This document shows positions 24,261-36,190 of a stretch of 64,000 nt of DNA, piece after piece; the stretch's first letter is position 1; every line of letters starts with the position of its first letter. The DNA lies in the NCBI GenBank assembly GCA_024500155.1, contig CM044880.1:3782001-3846000 (forward strand). Reading direction: 5' to 3'. The notes under the pieces are model-generated. The model saw only the letters and a list, made by a program, of their open reading frames with translations. It was not told the DNA's origin and ran no database searches. The position numbers and the translations under genes are program-made. Origin of the DNA: Chenopodium formosanum (taxonomy: Eukaryota; Streptophyta; Magnoliopsida; Caryophyllales; Amaranthaceae).

Positions 24261-24619
24261 TCACGACACAGGGAGAGTCGTTTTTTTCTTTTCCTTACTT
24301 TTTTAACATTGCCAAAATAAAATATATTTTCTTGACATCGGGATATATGATGCCACTTCATTTGATCTTTAAACACTTACAAACCATCGTCTAACAAAGT
24401 TGATGTGAATAAATCACACCCCAACAAATAATTCTCCAACTCACTCAGTATCATATATCAAATTATCTACTAAAACCACGAACATGGTTTTAAATAATTA
24501 AGTAATTTTAGCAGGTAAACCAAAAACTCATGAATCCCGCCAGTGGGTATACCGTATAATTTGATAACCCACTGGCACATGAAATTTTGGTAAACTATTC
24601 CAAGATCTAACCGGACTAA

Positions 24620-24755
24620 GGGCCTGTTCATATTTACTTATTTTCAATTCAGTTCAGCTCCAATTCAGCTCTAATCAGTTCAGTTCAATTCAGCTCTAAT
24701 CAGTTCAGTTCAGTTCAGCTCCAATCAGTTCAGTTCAGTAAATATAAACAGGCCC
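24620..24755. mobile_element. Tourist-like MITE with TAA target duplication
   Basis: GGGCCTGTTCATATTTA and TAAATATAAACAGGCCC form the termini, flanked by TAA on both sides. The interior is CAGTTCAG-type repeat shared with 29385-29551 and 41502-42409. Confidence 0.85.
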
Positions 24756-24969
24756 TAAACCAATAAATCATCATGTACTTATACAAAAGATAATCTAGCC
24801 ACTTTATTAGAAAATAATCCTAACACCTTACAAATTCCCATAAAATAATACTAAATAGACTAATATATTATTTACTAAATCGTATCTTAACATAAATTAC
24901 CTAAAAATATTATTTTCCTAATATTAATACGGAAAATATATCACACAAATATCTCATCTCTAGCAATTC

Positions 24970-25211
24970 CACTACAAGAAAATAACCTTTTTGTAGCGAT
25001 TATTTTAACCTTTATTAGTATCGATTGTAATTGCAACAAAAAGCTTTCCCAACGAATGGTCATTCGATACAATATCCCCCGTTGCCTTAGCCTTTAGTAG
25101 TGGTTTTCAATATCGCTGGGGTTGGCCTCAATAATTGATACGACAAACTACATCCAATCGTGGTGATTATTGTAGCGATTACAATCGCTATAAATGTTTA
25201 ACTCATTTTCT

Positions 25212-25257
<46 letters not shown>

Positions 25258-25633
25258 ATGCGTATGATCTTTACAAGATTCGAACATGCAACCTCAAACT
25301 CTTATATTAAATGGTTCACCAATAAGCTATGACATATTTATGTATTCTTTGTCAAACAATATTTATATATCTAGTGTTGAAAAGGCTTTTCGTATCGATT
25401 TTTAGGATTTAGTGGCGATTGTAAATGTTACGATTTCTCAAAATTATATAAATGTGAAAAAATAGTGTTGATATGTATTATTATGTTTTCCGTATCGATT
25501 TTATATGAGAAAACCATGGCGATTGTAAAAATGATACGACATCCTTAATTATTTCACAAACATACTTGCATATTGTAGTGAATGTACAATCGCAACGAAA
25601 TAATCACTACAAAAAGAGATTTTTGTTGTAGTG
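24970..25633. mobile_element. Non-autonomous CACTA element
   Basis: Starts CACTACAAGAAAATAACC and ends TTGTTGTAGTG, with a 3-bp TTC duplication at 24967-24969 and 25634-25636. Subterminal GCGATT/AATCGC motifs repeat throughout. A poly(A) tract lies at 25216-25256. No transposase. Confidence 0.88.
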
Positions 25634-25636
25634 TTC

Positions 25637-26560
25637 TTCACACTCAGTAAACTAAATTCTAGCCAACCACGGTGCACTCGTACTTACAAAATGCTAGATT
25701 TCTAGCTGAATCATCTTCAACAAGCCACTTAATTTTATGATTATATTATTTTATATATGCCAACCTTAGCTTTGTCATCCAATAATTGGTTTGTAACTAT
25801 TGTAAGATGCGAAAGACATGAAGAAATCCTCGAGCACAATCACAAGTAGCTTAATTACCTAACGGAACGTTTGGTACGTGTGATTAAGGGGGTGTTTTAA
25901 TTTGTTTACGAAATCTATATATAGTATGAAGTATGGGTTTAGAATGGTTCAAACTCATACTATGTGTTTGGTTAATGGTTTTTATAATTTAAAATCCGTA
26001 CATCAAACCTTTAGGTTGTGGTTTAGAAACCTATGGGGGAGGTAGGTTTGGCTCATACCTATACATTTAGTTATCAAATAAAATTAAAAAAAAAAAAAAA
26101 AAATCAATAATATAATAGTAAAACAAATACCAAGAATGACACGTATCACTTCTTGGTGCTACTTTTTCCCTCCAAAACATTTTCTCTATACTTTTTTTAA
26201 TTCACTTCCTATAAAAAAAAATTCATTTTTTTATATAATTGTGATTCACTTCTTTACAAAAATATTCACCAAATCATATAATTGTAGTATTCATTTCCTA
26301 AAAAAATATTCTCATATTTTTCATATCTTTGATTTTACAAAATATTATTTTACCAGTATGTCTAATTGTCTTTTACTTTTTGATTTGGAACTCGATTTTA
26401 GATATAAATTAAGATTTAAACTTTTTCAATTTCGTTTAATAATATGAGAATTATTTTTTTGGTAGATTTTGAATTAACATTATAATTCGTTATAAATTTT
26501 TTTAAAAATTGTGCATGACACGGGAGTTAATCTAATTCATTTTAAAATTGAACCAAGCGC
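25637..26560. other. Unassigned AT-rich intergenic DNA
   Basis: No gene recognised. The part at 26400-26530 is similar to 63215-63300 joined to 63635-63690 and serves as an empty-site comparison for the Helitron there. Confidence 0.5.
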
Positions 26561-29010
26561 ACGAAAAAGTGTGGATATTAGCCTTCAATTTTGGAATTTT
26601 TTGACTTTTTTTTGCTCGGATATAAAAATTGCCGAAATTTTTACCATGGACCCTAATACTATCCGGGTGTCCAATTGGGTGGGTGATACCATCCAATTTG
26701 CCTTTAAACGACCAATTTATTGGTTTACAACTTGCACCGATTTCATTAGTTCAAGCCTACCACGAACATTTATGACAACAAATAATGATCATATATGGTT
26801 CCAAACGATATTATATGACCACGAGATGTACTCCCTAGAATTTCAAGACTTATTGACACCGGGCCCCAAAAACTCCAAAAATTCTCAAAAAACGTGGATA
26901 TTAGCCTTTAATTTTTAAATATTTTGACTTTTTTTTCGCCCGAAAACAAAAATTGCCGAAATGTTTACCATGGTCTCTAATACCCTCCGGAAGTCCAATT
27001 GGGTGGGTGAAACCATCCAATTTGCCTTTAAACGGCTAATTTACTAGTTTACAAATTGTGCTGATTTCATTATATGATCATATATGGTTCCAAACGGAAT
27101 TATATGACCCCGAGATTTATCCCCTAAAATCTAAAGCCTTTTCGACACCGGGCCCTAAAACCTCAAAAAATTTTCAAAAAGCGTGGATAGTAGCCTTCAA
27201 TTTTGGAATTTTTTTTACATTTTTTCGCCCGGAAATAAAAATTGTCGAAATGTTTACCGTGATCCCTAAATCTTCCGGGAGTCCAATTGGGTGGGTAGAA
27301 CCATCCTATTTTTCTTTAACCGGCCAATTTACCGGTTTACAACTTGCACTGATAAATTAACTCAAGCCTACTACGAACATTTATGAAAAAATATAATGAT
27401 CATATATGGTTCCAAACGACATTTTATGACCCCGGGATGTATCCCCTTAAATCTCAAAAAATTTCGACATTGGGCCTCGAAACAATTCAAATTACTCAAA
27501 AATCGTGGATTTCAATATTTGAAATTTTTTTCGTCCGGAAATAAAAATTACTGAAATGTTTACCATGGTCCCTAATACCGTCCGGGAGTCTCATTAGGTG
27601 GGTGGAACCAACCAAATTGACTTTAAACGACCAATTTACCGGTTTATTACAACTTGCACCGATTTCATTAACTCAAGTGTACCACGAACATTTATGACAA
27701 CATATAATGATCATTTATATTTCCAAACGGCATTATATGACCACGAGATGTATCCTCTAAAATCTCATTTCATTTCGACACCAGGCCCAAAACCTTAGAA
27801 ATTTCTCAAAAAGCATGGATATATTAGTCTTCAATTTTGGAATTTTTTGACTTTTTTTCGCTAGGAAATAAAAATTGCCGAAATGTTCACCATGGTCCCT
27901 AATACCCTCTGGGAGACCAATTAGGTGGGTGGAACTATCCAATTTGTCGTTAAACGACCAATTTACCGATTTACAACTTGCACCGATTTCATCAAGTCAA
28001 GCCTACCACGAAAATTTATGACAACAAATAATGATCATATATGGTTCCAAACAGCATGTTATGACCCCGAGACGTATCCCCTAAAATTTCAAGACTTTTA
28101 GATATTGGATCCCGAAACCTCCAAAATTTCTCAAAAAGCGTGGATATTAGTCTTCAATTTTGGAATTTTTTGACTTTTTTTTTCGCTCGAAAATAAAAAT
28201 TGCCGAAATGTTTTTCATGGTCCTTAATAACCTCCGGGAGTCCAATTGGGTTGGGTTGGTGGAACCATCCAATTTGCCTTTAAACGGCCAATTTAATTAC
28301 CGGTTTACAACTTGCACAGGTTTCATTAATTTAACTCAAGCCTACTACGAACATTTATGACAACATATAATGATCATATATGGTTCCAAACGGCATTATA
28401 TGACCTCGAGATGTATCCCCTAAAATATTAATACTTTTCTACACCGGACTCCGAAACCTCAAAAATTTCTTAAAAAGTGTGGATATATGCCTTCAAATTT
28501 GAATTTTTTTTATTTTTTTTTCGCCCGAAAATAAAAATTGCCGAAATGTTTTCCGTGGTTCCTAGTACCCTCAGGGAGTCCAATTAGGTGGGCGAAACCA
28601 TCCAATTTTGTCTTTAAACGACAAAATTACCGGTTTACAACTTGTATCGATTTCATTAATTCAAGCATACCACGAACATTTATTACAACAAATAATGATC
28701 ATTTATGGTTCCAAATGGCATTATATGATCCCGAGATGTATCTCATAGATTTTCAAGACTTTTCGACACCGGGCTTCGAAACCTCCAAAATTTCTCAAAA
28801 AGCGTGGATATTATATTAGCCTTTAATTTTGGAATTTTTTGACTTTTTTTTGCCCAAAAATAAAAATTGCCGAAATGTTTACCATGGTCCCTAACACCCT
28901 CCGGGAGTCCAATTGGGTGCGTGGAACCATTCAATTTGCTTTTAAACGGCCAATTTACCGGTTTACAACTTGCACCGATTTATTTACCGGTTTACAATGG
29001 CCAATTTAAT
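26560..29010. repeat. Satellite-like array, about eight units of about 320 bp
   Basis: A unit beginning CCGAAATGTTTACCATGG recurs near 26629, 26955, 27244, 27551, 27869, 28202, 28541 and 28870, spaced 289-339 bp apart. Each unit also holds TTTAAACGGCCAATTTACCG, ATTTATGACAACA and TCAAAAAGCGTGGATA. Copies are diverged by substitutions and small indels. Open frames inside are by-products. Confidence 0.9.
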
Positions 29011-29014
29011 TAAC

Positions 29015-29330
29015 TTGCACACCCGACTTGAAATGAAATTAACCCAAAACCCGTTTTAATCCGTCAAAATCCGAATTTAACCCGACTTGTTATGAACCTG
29101 ACCTGAATTCAACCCGACCCGTTCCTAACCCGACCCGAATTTAACCTAACCTGTTACAAACCCGACCCAAATTCAACCCGACTTGTTATTGACCTGACCC
29201 AAATTCAACCCGACTTGTTATTGGCCCAACACAAATTTTACCATACCCATTACTTATCCCATTCAAAAATTCAACCCGGTCTGTTACTAACCCGACTCGA
29301 AATTAACACGACTTGTTAGAACTGAACTTA
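29015..29330. repeat. AACCCGAC-type low-complexity repeat
   Basis: Degenerate repetition of AACCCGACTTGTTA and related 10-20 bp words. A sequence of similar type on the other strand lies at 46625-47320 and 47800-47885. Confidence 0.75.
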
Positions 29331-29384
29331 GGGCATTTTTGCACTTATTAGAGCTTAACTAAAATATCTCAAACTATCTACTAA

Positions 29385-29551
29385 GGGCCTATTCTCATTA
29401 ACTGAACTTAGCTGAACTGAATTGCACTTATTAGAGCTTAAGTGAAATGAATATTTTATAAGAGAAGGAAATTAGGAGCTGAACTAAACTGAACTAAACT
29501 TATTAGAACTGAACTGAACTGAAGTGAAAATAATCGTATGAGAACAGACCC
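29385..29551. mobile_element. Tourist-like MITE with TAA target duplication
   Basis: GGGCCTATTCTCATT and GAGAACAGACCC are the ends, flanked by TAA. The interior is rich in GAACTGAACT, as in the other members of this family here. Confidence 0.83.
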
Positions 29552-29696
29552 TAAAACCATGAACATAGTCTTTAAAAATTAAGTAATTTTAGCGGGTATA
29601 CTTAAAACTCATGAATCCTGCCGAACCCACCAACACAGGAAATTTTGGTAAACTATTCCAAGATTTCACGTCCTTACTTTTTAAGAAATTATTATT

Positions 29697-29806
29697 CAAC
29701 TACTACCCCAGTTTCCTATTATGTGCAATAAAGGAATGTTTTATGTCTTACAATTGTCACAAATAATAACCCTTTGTTGCACATAATAAGAATCAGAGGT
29801 AGTATT
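29697..29806. mobile_element. Degenerate Stowaway-like MITE
   Basis: CTACCCCAGTTTCCTATTAT and ATAATAAGAATCAGAGGTAG form diverged terminal inverted repeats with GTGCAA inside both arms. Confidence 0.6.
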
Positions 29807-29956
29807 TTTTTTTCAATAACATTTTTAATTTCCCAATAGACCCCACTTACAAACTCACCTTCCTAAAACTATGTACCGGTCAAATTGATGCAATTAAAAA
29901 AAACGGAGGAAGTACCCTTTCATAAAATCATAAAATTTCGACCATGCATATTCGTT

Positions 29957-30007
29957 CCTTAATACAAAGCCTCTTTTTAGCATTTAAGAGGCTTTGTATT
30001 AAAGAAC
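29957..30007. repeat. Near-perfect short inverted repeat
   Basis: AATACAAAGCCTCTT and AAGAGGCTTTGTATT flank a loop of about 10 bases. Outer bases also pair (GTTCCTT with AAGAAC). It could be a tiny MITE. Confidence 0.75.
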
Positions 30008-30319
30008 AATGGAAGTAGTTTATTTAAAATAATACGAAACAAACACGTGTAAGTGTTTTGTGGTTTGGATGTAGTCAGGTTTAAAATTTGCCGAAAAGAA
30101 GTCTAATGCGGAGTACATTACTAACTAATATCGTGCTAAAAGAGAAAATAAAGGTACCAAGTTACCTAAGCCAGAAAATGAGGAAGTAGTTACTAATCCT
30201 TTACATTAAACTGAATTGAATTGATGCATTTTTGCTGCCATTGTTTTAATTAGAATAAAATTAACCACTAATTAATACAAAGTACGTAACAATTTGTGTT
30301 CTAGAGATATTCTTTCTAC

Positions 30320-31481
30320 TTATAGCATCCCCTCTAAATATTCTCTAATGACATCTTGGTGTAGATGAGGATCACCAATTTCTCGAAAAGCCTTGGGTCC
30401 ATCATAAGTAAGGTGATATTGAGCTCGAAATGAACAAATCTTTCCATCTGATCCAAATTTAACCAAGGTTTCACGTACTCTATTATGCCCGACGATAAAT
30501 ATTTTCTCCCGTAAAATTTTTGAGTGCTCAGGATCATAGGGACATACATACCAAGGCTTCACACTTTCAGCTAATTCGAGATCATCATAAGCTGCAGCAA
30601 GCTCATCTACTAACCGAACAAAGACTACTTCAAGATCGTCAACATCTGCCTTAATCTCAGGATACCATGTTAACAGTGGATGATAAAGATCTTTACTTCT
30701 TTCAGCAAAATAAACAAGGACATTCTTTCCTAGGAGATCAGCCAGAGGATATGTTGTGCTGCCTTTATAAACATAATTCTTTGACCCAATAACCAACAAC
30801 GACTCCAAGGTGAGTCCATGAAGCCGCTTCAGTTCCTTTTCGATAAGGCCCTCCCTAGTGAACGGATAACCATCAATTCCGCGTCTCTTCAGGATTTCTT
30901 CACCGTGCAGATCCACATATTTATTATCAGGTCCTACTATGATGAGCTTAAAGTCATCACGACAGCCAGTGGCGGATCAAGGATTTTCGTACTTATGAGT
31001 CACCATCTATAATTGATCACTTGTTTCAATCCAAAAATTATATAAAAAAAAATTATATTTCACTAAAATGATTTCAATCCAAAACTAGGATATAAAAATA
31101 CATACTATAAAACTATTACATTAAACTAATTTTATGATATTTTTTTACTTAAAAATAATAATTATTACAAAAAAAAGAAGTTAGATTACTTAAGAGACCT
31201 GTTATTAATTATAACAGGTGTCTTTAATGAAATATGAAAGAAGCGCGCAAAATTATTCTAATTCAATGGCTGACAAAAAGAGACCCGTTATCTAGATAAC
31301 AGGTTTTTAATGACGTGGTGGCAATAGAAGCAACAAAGAGACCACCTATCTGATATATTAATAGGTAGTCTATTTGATATTTAAAAAACTGACAGTGGAC
31401 TAATCTATTTTAAAAACTGACAGTGGACTAATCTCAAATAGAAGCAACAAAGAGACCTCCTATCTGTAATAGGCGGTCTCT

Positions 31482-31517
<36 letters not shown>

Positions 31518-32460
31518 GTGAGTCACGTGACTCACTGTGCACCTTAATAGATCCGCCCCTGATGACAGCCTACAAGTCGCTTAAACTTTAAGCTAACATT
31601 GTTGTTGATGGGCAAGCACCACCACGATATTCTCTTCTTCTTCAACAACCTATCAATTTTACCCTTGTGAACCCGTGGGTCAAGGCAGTTGTCATAGGGC
31701 ATGTAGACCAGCACAATCTCAAACGATAGCTGATTTTCTATACATTGTTGATGGACCATATGGAGAGTGGAAGTGAACATTCCATCAATACACAAGTACA
31801 ATGCAACGACCTTCTTGTTAAGTTCTGAGATGGTGATCGTTTCCTCGTTGCCATTTTCAAGAACATAAGAGGAATCGCACTCCAAAAGTCCTTCAAGGCT
31901 CGAGTGAGATTTTCTGTCTTTGTAAACTACTTCCTTAATTTTCTCTTTAGTAAAGGGAAAGGCATCAGCTCCATAGGAGTACAGGAAGGCAGGAGTTCCA
32001 TGGTACAAAATGTTTCTGTTGTCATCGGCATCCAAAATGAGACATTTAATAGATGACTTAGCAACCAAGTCAAGATACTTGCATATGAATCATTGCCCGT
32101 TAAGGCCACAACCATCTCAAAATCGTCTCTGAAGCGATACAATTCTGAACATACACCCACCGGGTCTTTAGGAAAGACCTCACGGAAGTTGAATTCTCCT
32201 TGTGGCGCTTTATAAGCAAAAACCAGAACGCATTTGGAACGAAACGTTTCTTTGATAATAACTTGGTCGCCATTAATTCGATCAAGATAACCCAAATCAG
32301 AAAAACAGGTCAGCAAAGATTCAACAGTGGAGGAAGCATCTTTCTTTTTTGATAGAACCTCCTTTAGAGAAACAAATACCGCAAGGTCTGAGGAAATTTG
32401 TCTTTGCTCAAGGCAACCACCAATTTCAAACTCTACCCTACTTTCCATCCTGTAATTCAA
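30320..32460 (-). pseudogene. Nucleoredoxin-like gene, redox-dead and broken by a hAT element
   Basis: Family: plant nucleoredoxin 1, with repeated thioredoxin folds. Three pieces are visible on the minus strand: 32460 to about 32075 (starts MESRVEFEIGG), about 32076 to 31570, and 30958-30320 (ends REYLEGML). Signatures YGADAFPFTKEKI and GIDGYPFTREGLIEKEL with TLESLLV mark the joins between thioredoxin modules. Pieces 1 and 2 are in different frames near 32075 (one base missing in TATGCAAGTATC). Pieces 2 and 3 are separated by a 595-bp hAT element with an 8-bp duplication of coding sequence. The WCPPC active site expected after the VGK-type strand is replaced by unrelated residues (LVYFAERSKDLYHP), so redox activity was lost before the breaks. 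An intron at the second break is unlikely given the TSD. Confidence 0.75.
30967..31561. mobile_element. hAT-like non-autonomous element inside the nucleoredoxin pseudogene
   Basis: Ends are CAGTGGCGGATC and GATCCGCCCCTG. The flanks are an 8-bp duplication with one mismatch (ACGACAGC at 30959-30966, ATGACAGC at 31562-31569). The interior has several short hairpins built on AGAGACC...GGTCTCT and a T tract at 31483-31513. No transposase. Confidence 0.88.
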
Positions 32461-32787
32461 TCAATTTCAACTTTAAATTAATTCCAGACCAATGTTTCAT
32501 CTACAATCTAGTTCTCAGCACACAAAAACTAAATTCAATCAATCAAACATTTTACTAAATAGAAATATGTTAATAAAATAATAATAGTAAACTTTAGAAG
32601 TTGAAATCCAAGAATAATAAACTTAAATTGAAATTCAAGGATAATAAAATAAAATAAATTAAAATTCCCTAGTCCTAACATTAAAGGGTCATAAACAAAA
32701 CACATTAGCAACCAAATTTGACTCAATCATCAAAATTAGGCTTGAAAAATCGCATAAAAATTCTTCTCGCTTAAGAATATCAACATT
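32461..32787. other. 5' flank of the nucleoredoxin pseudogene
   Basis: AT-rich, presumably the former promoter. No motif stands out. Confidence 0.4.
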
Positions 32788-32796
32788 GAAATTTTA

Positions 32797-33376
32797 GAGG
32801 AAGCCCCAGTTTCTCTTATTGATAAACATCGTTGTATCTCAAAATGGCATATTGGTAAATAGAAGCAACTTTTTTAATATTTTATTTTATTTTTTTGTAC
32901 TTTTTTGTTTCTAATCTTTTGTCCCCTCACCTTCACCAAATCACCAGTGTACTCCATTAATGGCATCAAACCACTATAAACCATAAACTACCATCATCGT
33001 ATTGCTCATAAACCACCATCATCTTCGTCGTCCCCTATTTTCTTCGACCTCCACACCTTTCCGGCGGCTTCGCCGCCGAATTAAACGAAAAACCCTAATA
33101 AAAATAGAGAAATTAGGACTTGGTTAACCCTTTAGGGCATGGTTCGACTTCTACCTTCATCGAAGATGTTCATGTATTCTGATTTCTCCATTGAATTTCA
33201 TAAAGTAGGTGAGAGAATGGAGAACAGATGGAGGAACGAAGGAGAAAGGACTGAGGAAAAGAATGCCAATTTAAAAGCAATTTACATAATTAGCCCCACT
33301 TACATACCCAAAATGACAGAAATATCCCTTTGAGATACTTATCATGTTTATCAAGAAGAGAAACTTGGAATTACCC
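32797..33376. mobile_element. MULE-like element, copy D (diverged relative of A/B)
   Basis: Flanked by a perfect 9-bp duplication GAAATTTTA (32788-32796 and 33377-33385), typical of Mutator-like elements. Terminal repeats share AGTTTCTCTT, TTGATAAACAT and GTATCTCAAA. The interior shares the GGCGGCTTCGCCGCC hairpin and AACGAAAAACCCT with copies A and B. 580 bp; no transposase. Confidence 0.88.
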
Positions 33377-33748
33377 GAAATTTTATAGCAGCAAAATCGG
33401 TCGTTATAATCTTGAGTAATTATAACGAATACTTGAGTAGTCCAGAACCCTAAATCGACTATACTTACAATAAAAACAAACTAAACCCTAGATTTTGAAA
33501 TTGATATTCGATACTTAAAAAAATAAAAATAAAAAAATAAAAAATCTTGCCTGTTTTACTGGAGAGAGAAAACTCAGAAGTAGAGTACGCTTAAATAGAG
33601 GAGAGAGAGATAGACGGCTAAGATGTGTTTTTTTAATTTTCCTCCAATCTCATTCATTGATTCATTGACTATACCTGCTGTACTCAGAAAGTATATATGC
33701 AACTTTATTAATTAATTTAATTTCTGAATCATTTAATTGGACAATCAA

Positions 33749-33819
33749 GCACCAGTGGTCTAGTGGTAGAATAGTACCCTGCCACGGTACAGACCCGGGT
33801 TCGATTCCCGGCTGGTGCA
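33749..33819 (+). tRNA. tRNA-Gly (GCC)
   Basis: A complete 71-nt cloverleaf: acceptor GCACCAG pairs with CTGGTGC. A box is TGGTCTAGTGG. The anticodon loop CTGCCAC gives GCC. B box is GGGTTCGATTCCC. A T run (TTTTTTT) directly after the gene fits a Pol III terminator. Confidence 0.96.
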
Positions 33820-33827
33820 TTTTTTTT
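33820..33827 (+). terminator. Pol III T-run terminator of tRNA-Gly
   Basis: An uninterrupted T run starts one base after the acceptor stem. Confidence 0.8.
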
Positions 33828-34081
33828 ATATATATATTTTTTAATAACATTATACTCTTTTTTTTAGGGAATATCATTATACTCTTTTTTTTAGGAAATA
33901 TCATTATACTCTTGCATTTTACTTGTATTTTTTAGGATGCTTGCATGATTTTAATTGTACGCGGATGAAAAGGAACAAATCGCACAAAAGTATAATGTAC
34001 TTGACACTTATACTTATTTAGGAATGTCTTTTGATATACTTCATATTTCATATATAGTATTAGCATGATGATGCTTGTAAT

Positions 34082-34213
<132 letters not shown>

Positions 34214-35039
34214 AGTACAATAACACTAACTAATAAAACAAAACCTTTATTTTCCCTATTTTATTAACATTACTCATTTAATTATTTAAACAAACAAATG
34301 AAACATCTTTATTACAGACCATAAGTCCATAACAATCTTTACTTGATCCATTCAAACATACAAAATCCGGAATTCATAATAGTACGTTAATCATAGATAT
34401 ACAAAAAGATTATGACCACTAACATATCTTGATTCATCAATAGCAAGAAATAAAGCCGTATTCGCAATATCATCCTTGTTATACCAAGTACCCTCGAGAT
34501 TAGAGTACACCTTAGCAATATTTTCATCATCTAGATTTAAGATGGTCTTAGTCATAGAAGTCACAACCGCGTGTGGTGACACACAATTCACCCTAATCCC
34601 ATATTTTCCAAGTTCTACCTACATGTTTCTCGTGAGCCCCACCACGCCATGCTTGGAGCTAGTGTAGGCATGGGCGGCCGCTCCTCCTATGGTGGAGCAA
34701 GTACTAGCTGTTGTAATAATACTACCTTTTTGGGCCGGGATCATTACTCAAGCCACATGCTTTATACCCAAAAATGGCCTAACAAGATTAACCTTAATGA
34801 CATCTTCAAACCAATAGGTCTATGGTAGACTCTGGTCCATCTAAAATAGGTGGACCACTAGCCCAAATACCACAATCCATCATCACAAACACATTACAAA
34901 TAAAGCGGCCCAACCTCTTCTTTATTTCTTTCCACTCCAACAACACTCTCACATAATAAATTCTGAACTTATAGCCATCAACACAAACACTACGAAAAAT
35001 TCTCGTTTCTCTCTTCCTCTGAAAATTCAAGCATAGCCA

Positions 35040-36190
35040 TGGATGAAAAGCAAGAAAACAATGCAGAAAGGTAAATAAAATTTCTGAACTTACACTTTGT
35101 TTAAATTTCTTTGAATTTGCAATTACTCTTTCGTAGTTGTTATAATTTGTTAAAATTTCATTCGTAGTTTTTGTAAATTTGGGTATAATTTTTGAACAAT
35201 TTTCACATTTTTCAGGGACCCAAGTTCTTCTGATAGTGATGAAGATCAATTGTAAGTAAATTAAAACCCTATATAATTGTTGAATTTTGAAATTAAATGA
35301 TGAATTGAAACCCTGAGTTATTTGAACAGGACAATTTCTCAAATCTGAAACAAAAGGAAGAAGAAATTGGATATAACAAGTCCAATTGTTGATCCAAAGA
35401 TTTTAAAAAAGATAGACAAGCAACATTCAGAAAATGGAGAAACCGGGTAAATCATAGGCTCAAATATTTCGTGTTTTTAGTTCATATAATTCGTAATTGC
35501 TGTTCAAATGATTTGTGGTTTTAGTACATATAATCTGTGATTATCGTTCAAATATTTTGTGGTTTTAGTTCATATATTTCGTGATTACTGTTCAAAAATT
35601 GATATTGTTATTTTTTAAACTAAGAAGCATTTATTTTATAAGTTCAAATGTTTTGTGTTTTTAGTTCATATAATTCGTGATTACTGTTCAAATATATTGT
35701 GGTTCTAGTTCATATAACTCGTGATCAATGTTCAAATATTTTGTGGTTTTAGTTCATATAATTTGTTATTACTGTTCAAATGTATTATGATTTTATTTCA
35801 TATAATTTGTGATTCCTGTTCAAATTTTAATATTGTTATTTTTTAATCCAAGAAGCATTTGATTTATTACAGCAACCAATCTGAACTTCAACCCAAATCC
35901 ACCACCCAACACCAATCCAAGAAGCTGAGAATCAAGCTCAAAAGAAGGCTGAGAATCAAGCTAAAAATGAAAGTTAAAAGGAGACTGAAAATCAAACTAA
36001 AAAGGAAGCTCAAAAGAAGGCTAAGAAAGAGTCTCAAAAGAAGAAAGTTCATAAGAAGCAAGAAAATGTTAAGAAGAAGAGAGAAAAAGTTCAGAAGAGT
36101 GAAATTACGGAGAAAAAGAAGAGATAATGTTGGTGATTTATTTGATCTAGACTATGTTGTGGATCTAAATTATAATCGAAAAAGAAGTTA
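35040..36190 (+). other. Gene-like Lys/Glu-rich segment carried by the MULE
   Basis: Starts ATGGATGAAAAGCAAGAAAAC then a GTAAAT donor-like site. Further short coding-like pieces follow (DPSSSDSDEDQ; SPIVDPKILKKIDKQHSENG), each ended by GTAA-type donors. A basic repeat-rich tail at 35872-36191 is made of Lys/Arg/Leu. The best frame of the tail is unclear because the A/G-rich repeat reads open in more than one frame. Could be a captured host gene or element-encoded; function unknown. Confidence 0.45.
35455..35830. repeat. Minisatellite of about 46 bp inside the MULE
   Basis: Seven or so units containing TTTGTGGTTTTAGTTCATAT and CGTGATTACTGTTCAAAT, diverged 5-15 percent by eye. A stretch containing TATTGTTATTTTTTAA with an AAGAAGCATTT tail interrupts it and recurs at the end. 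Confidence 0.85.

Noticed and set aside
26511..28934. Several open frames of 60-135 codons with similar protein sequences
   Set aside because: They are produced by the tandem repeat of about 320 bp; the similarity is repeat-unit homology, with frames broken differently in each unit.
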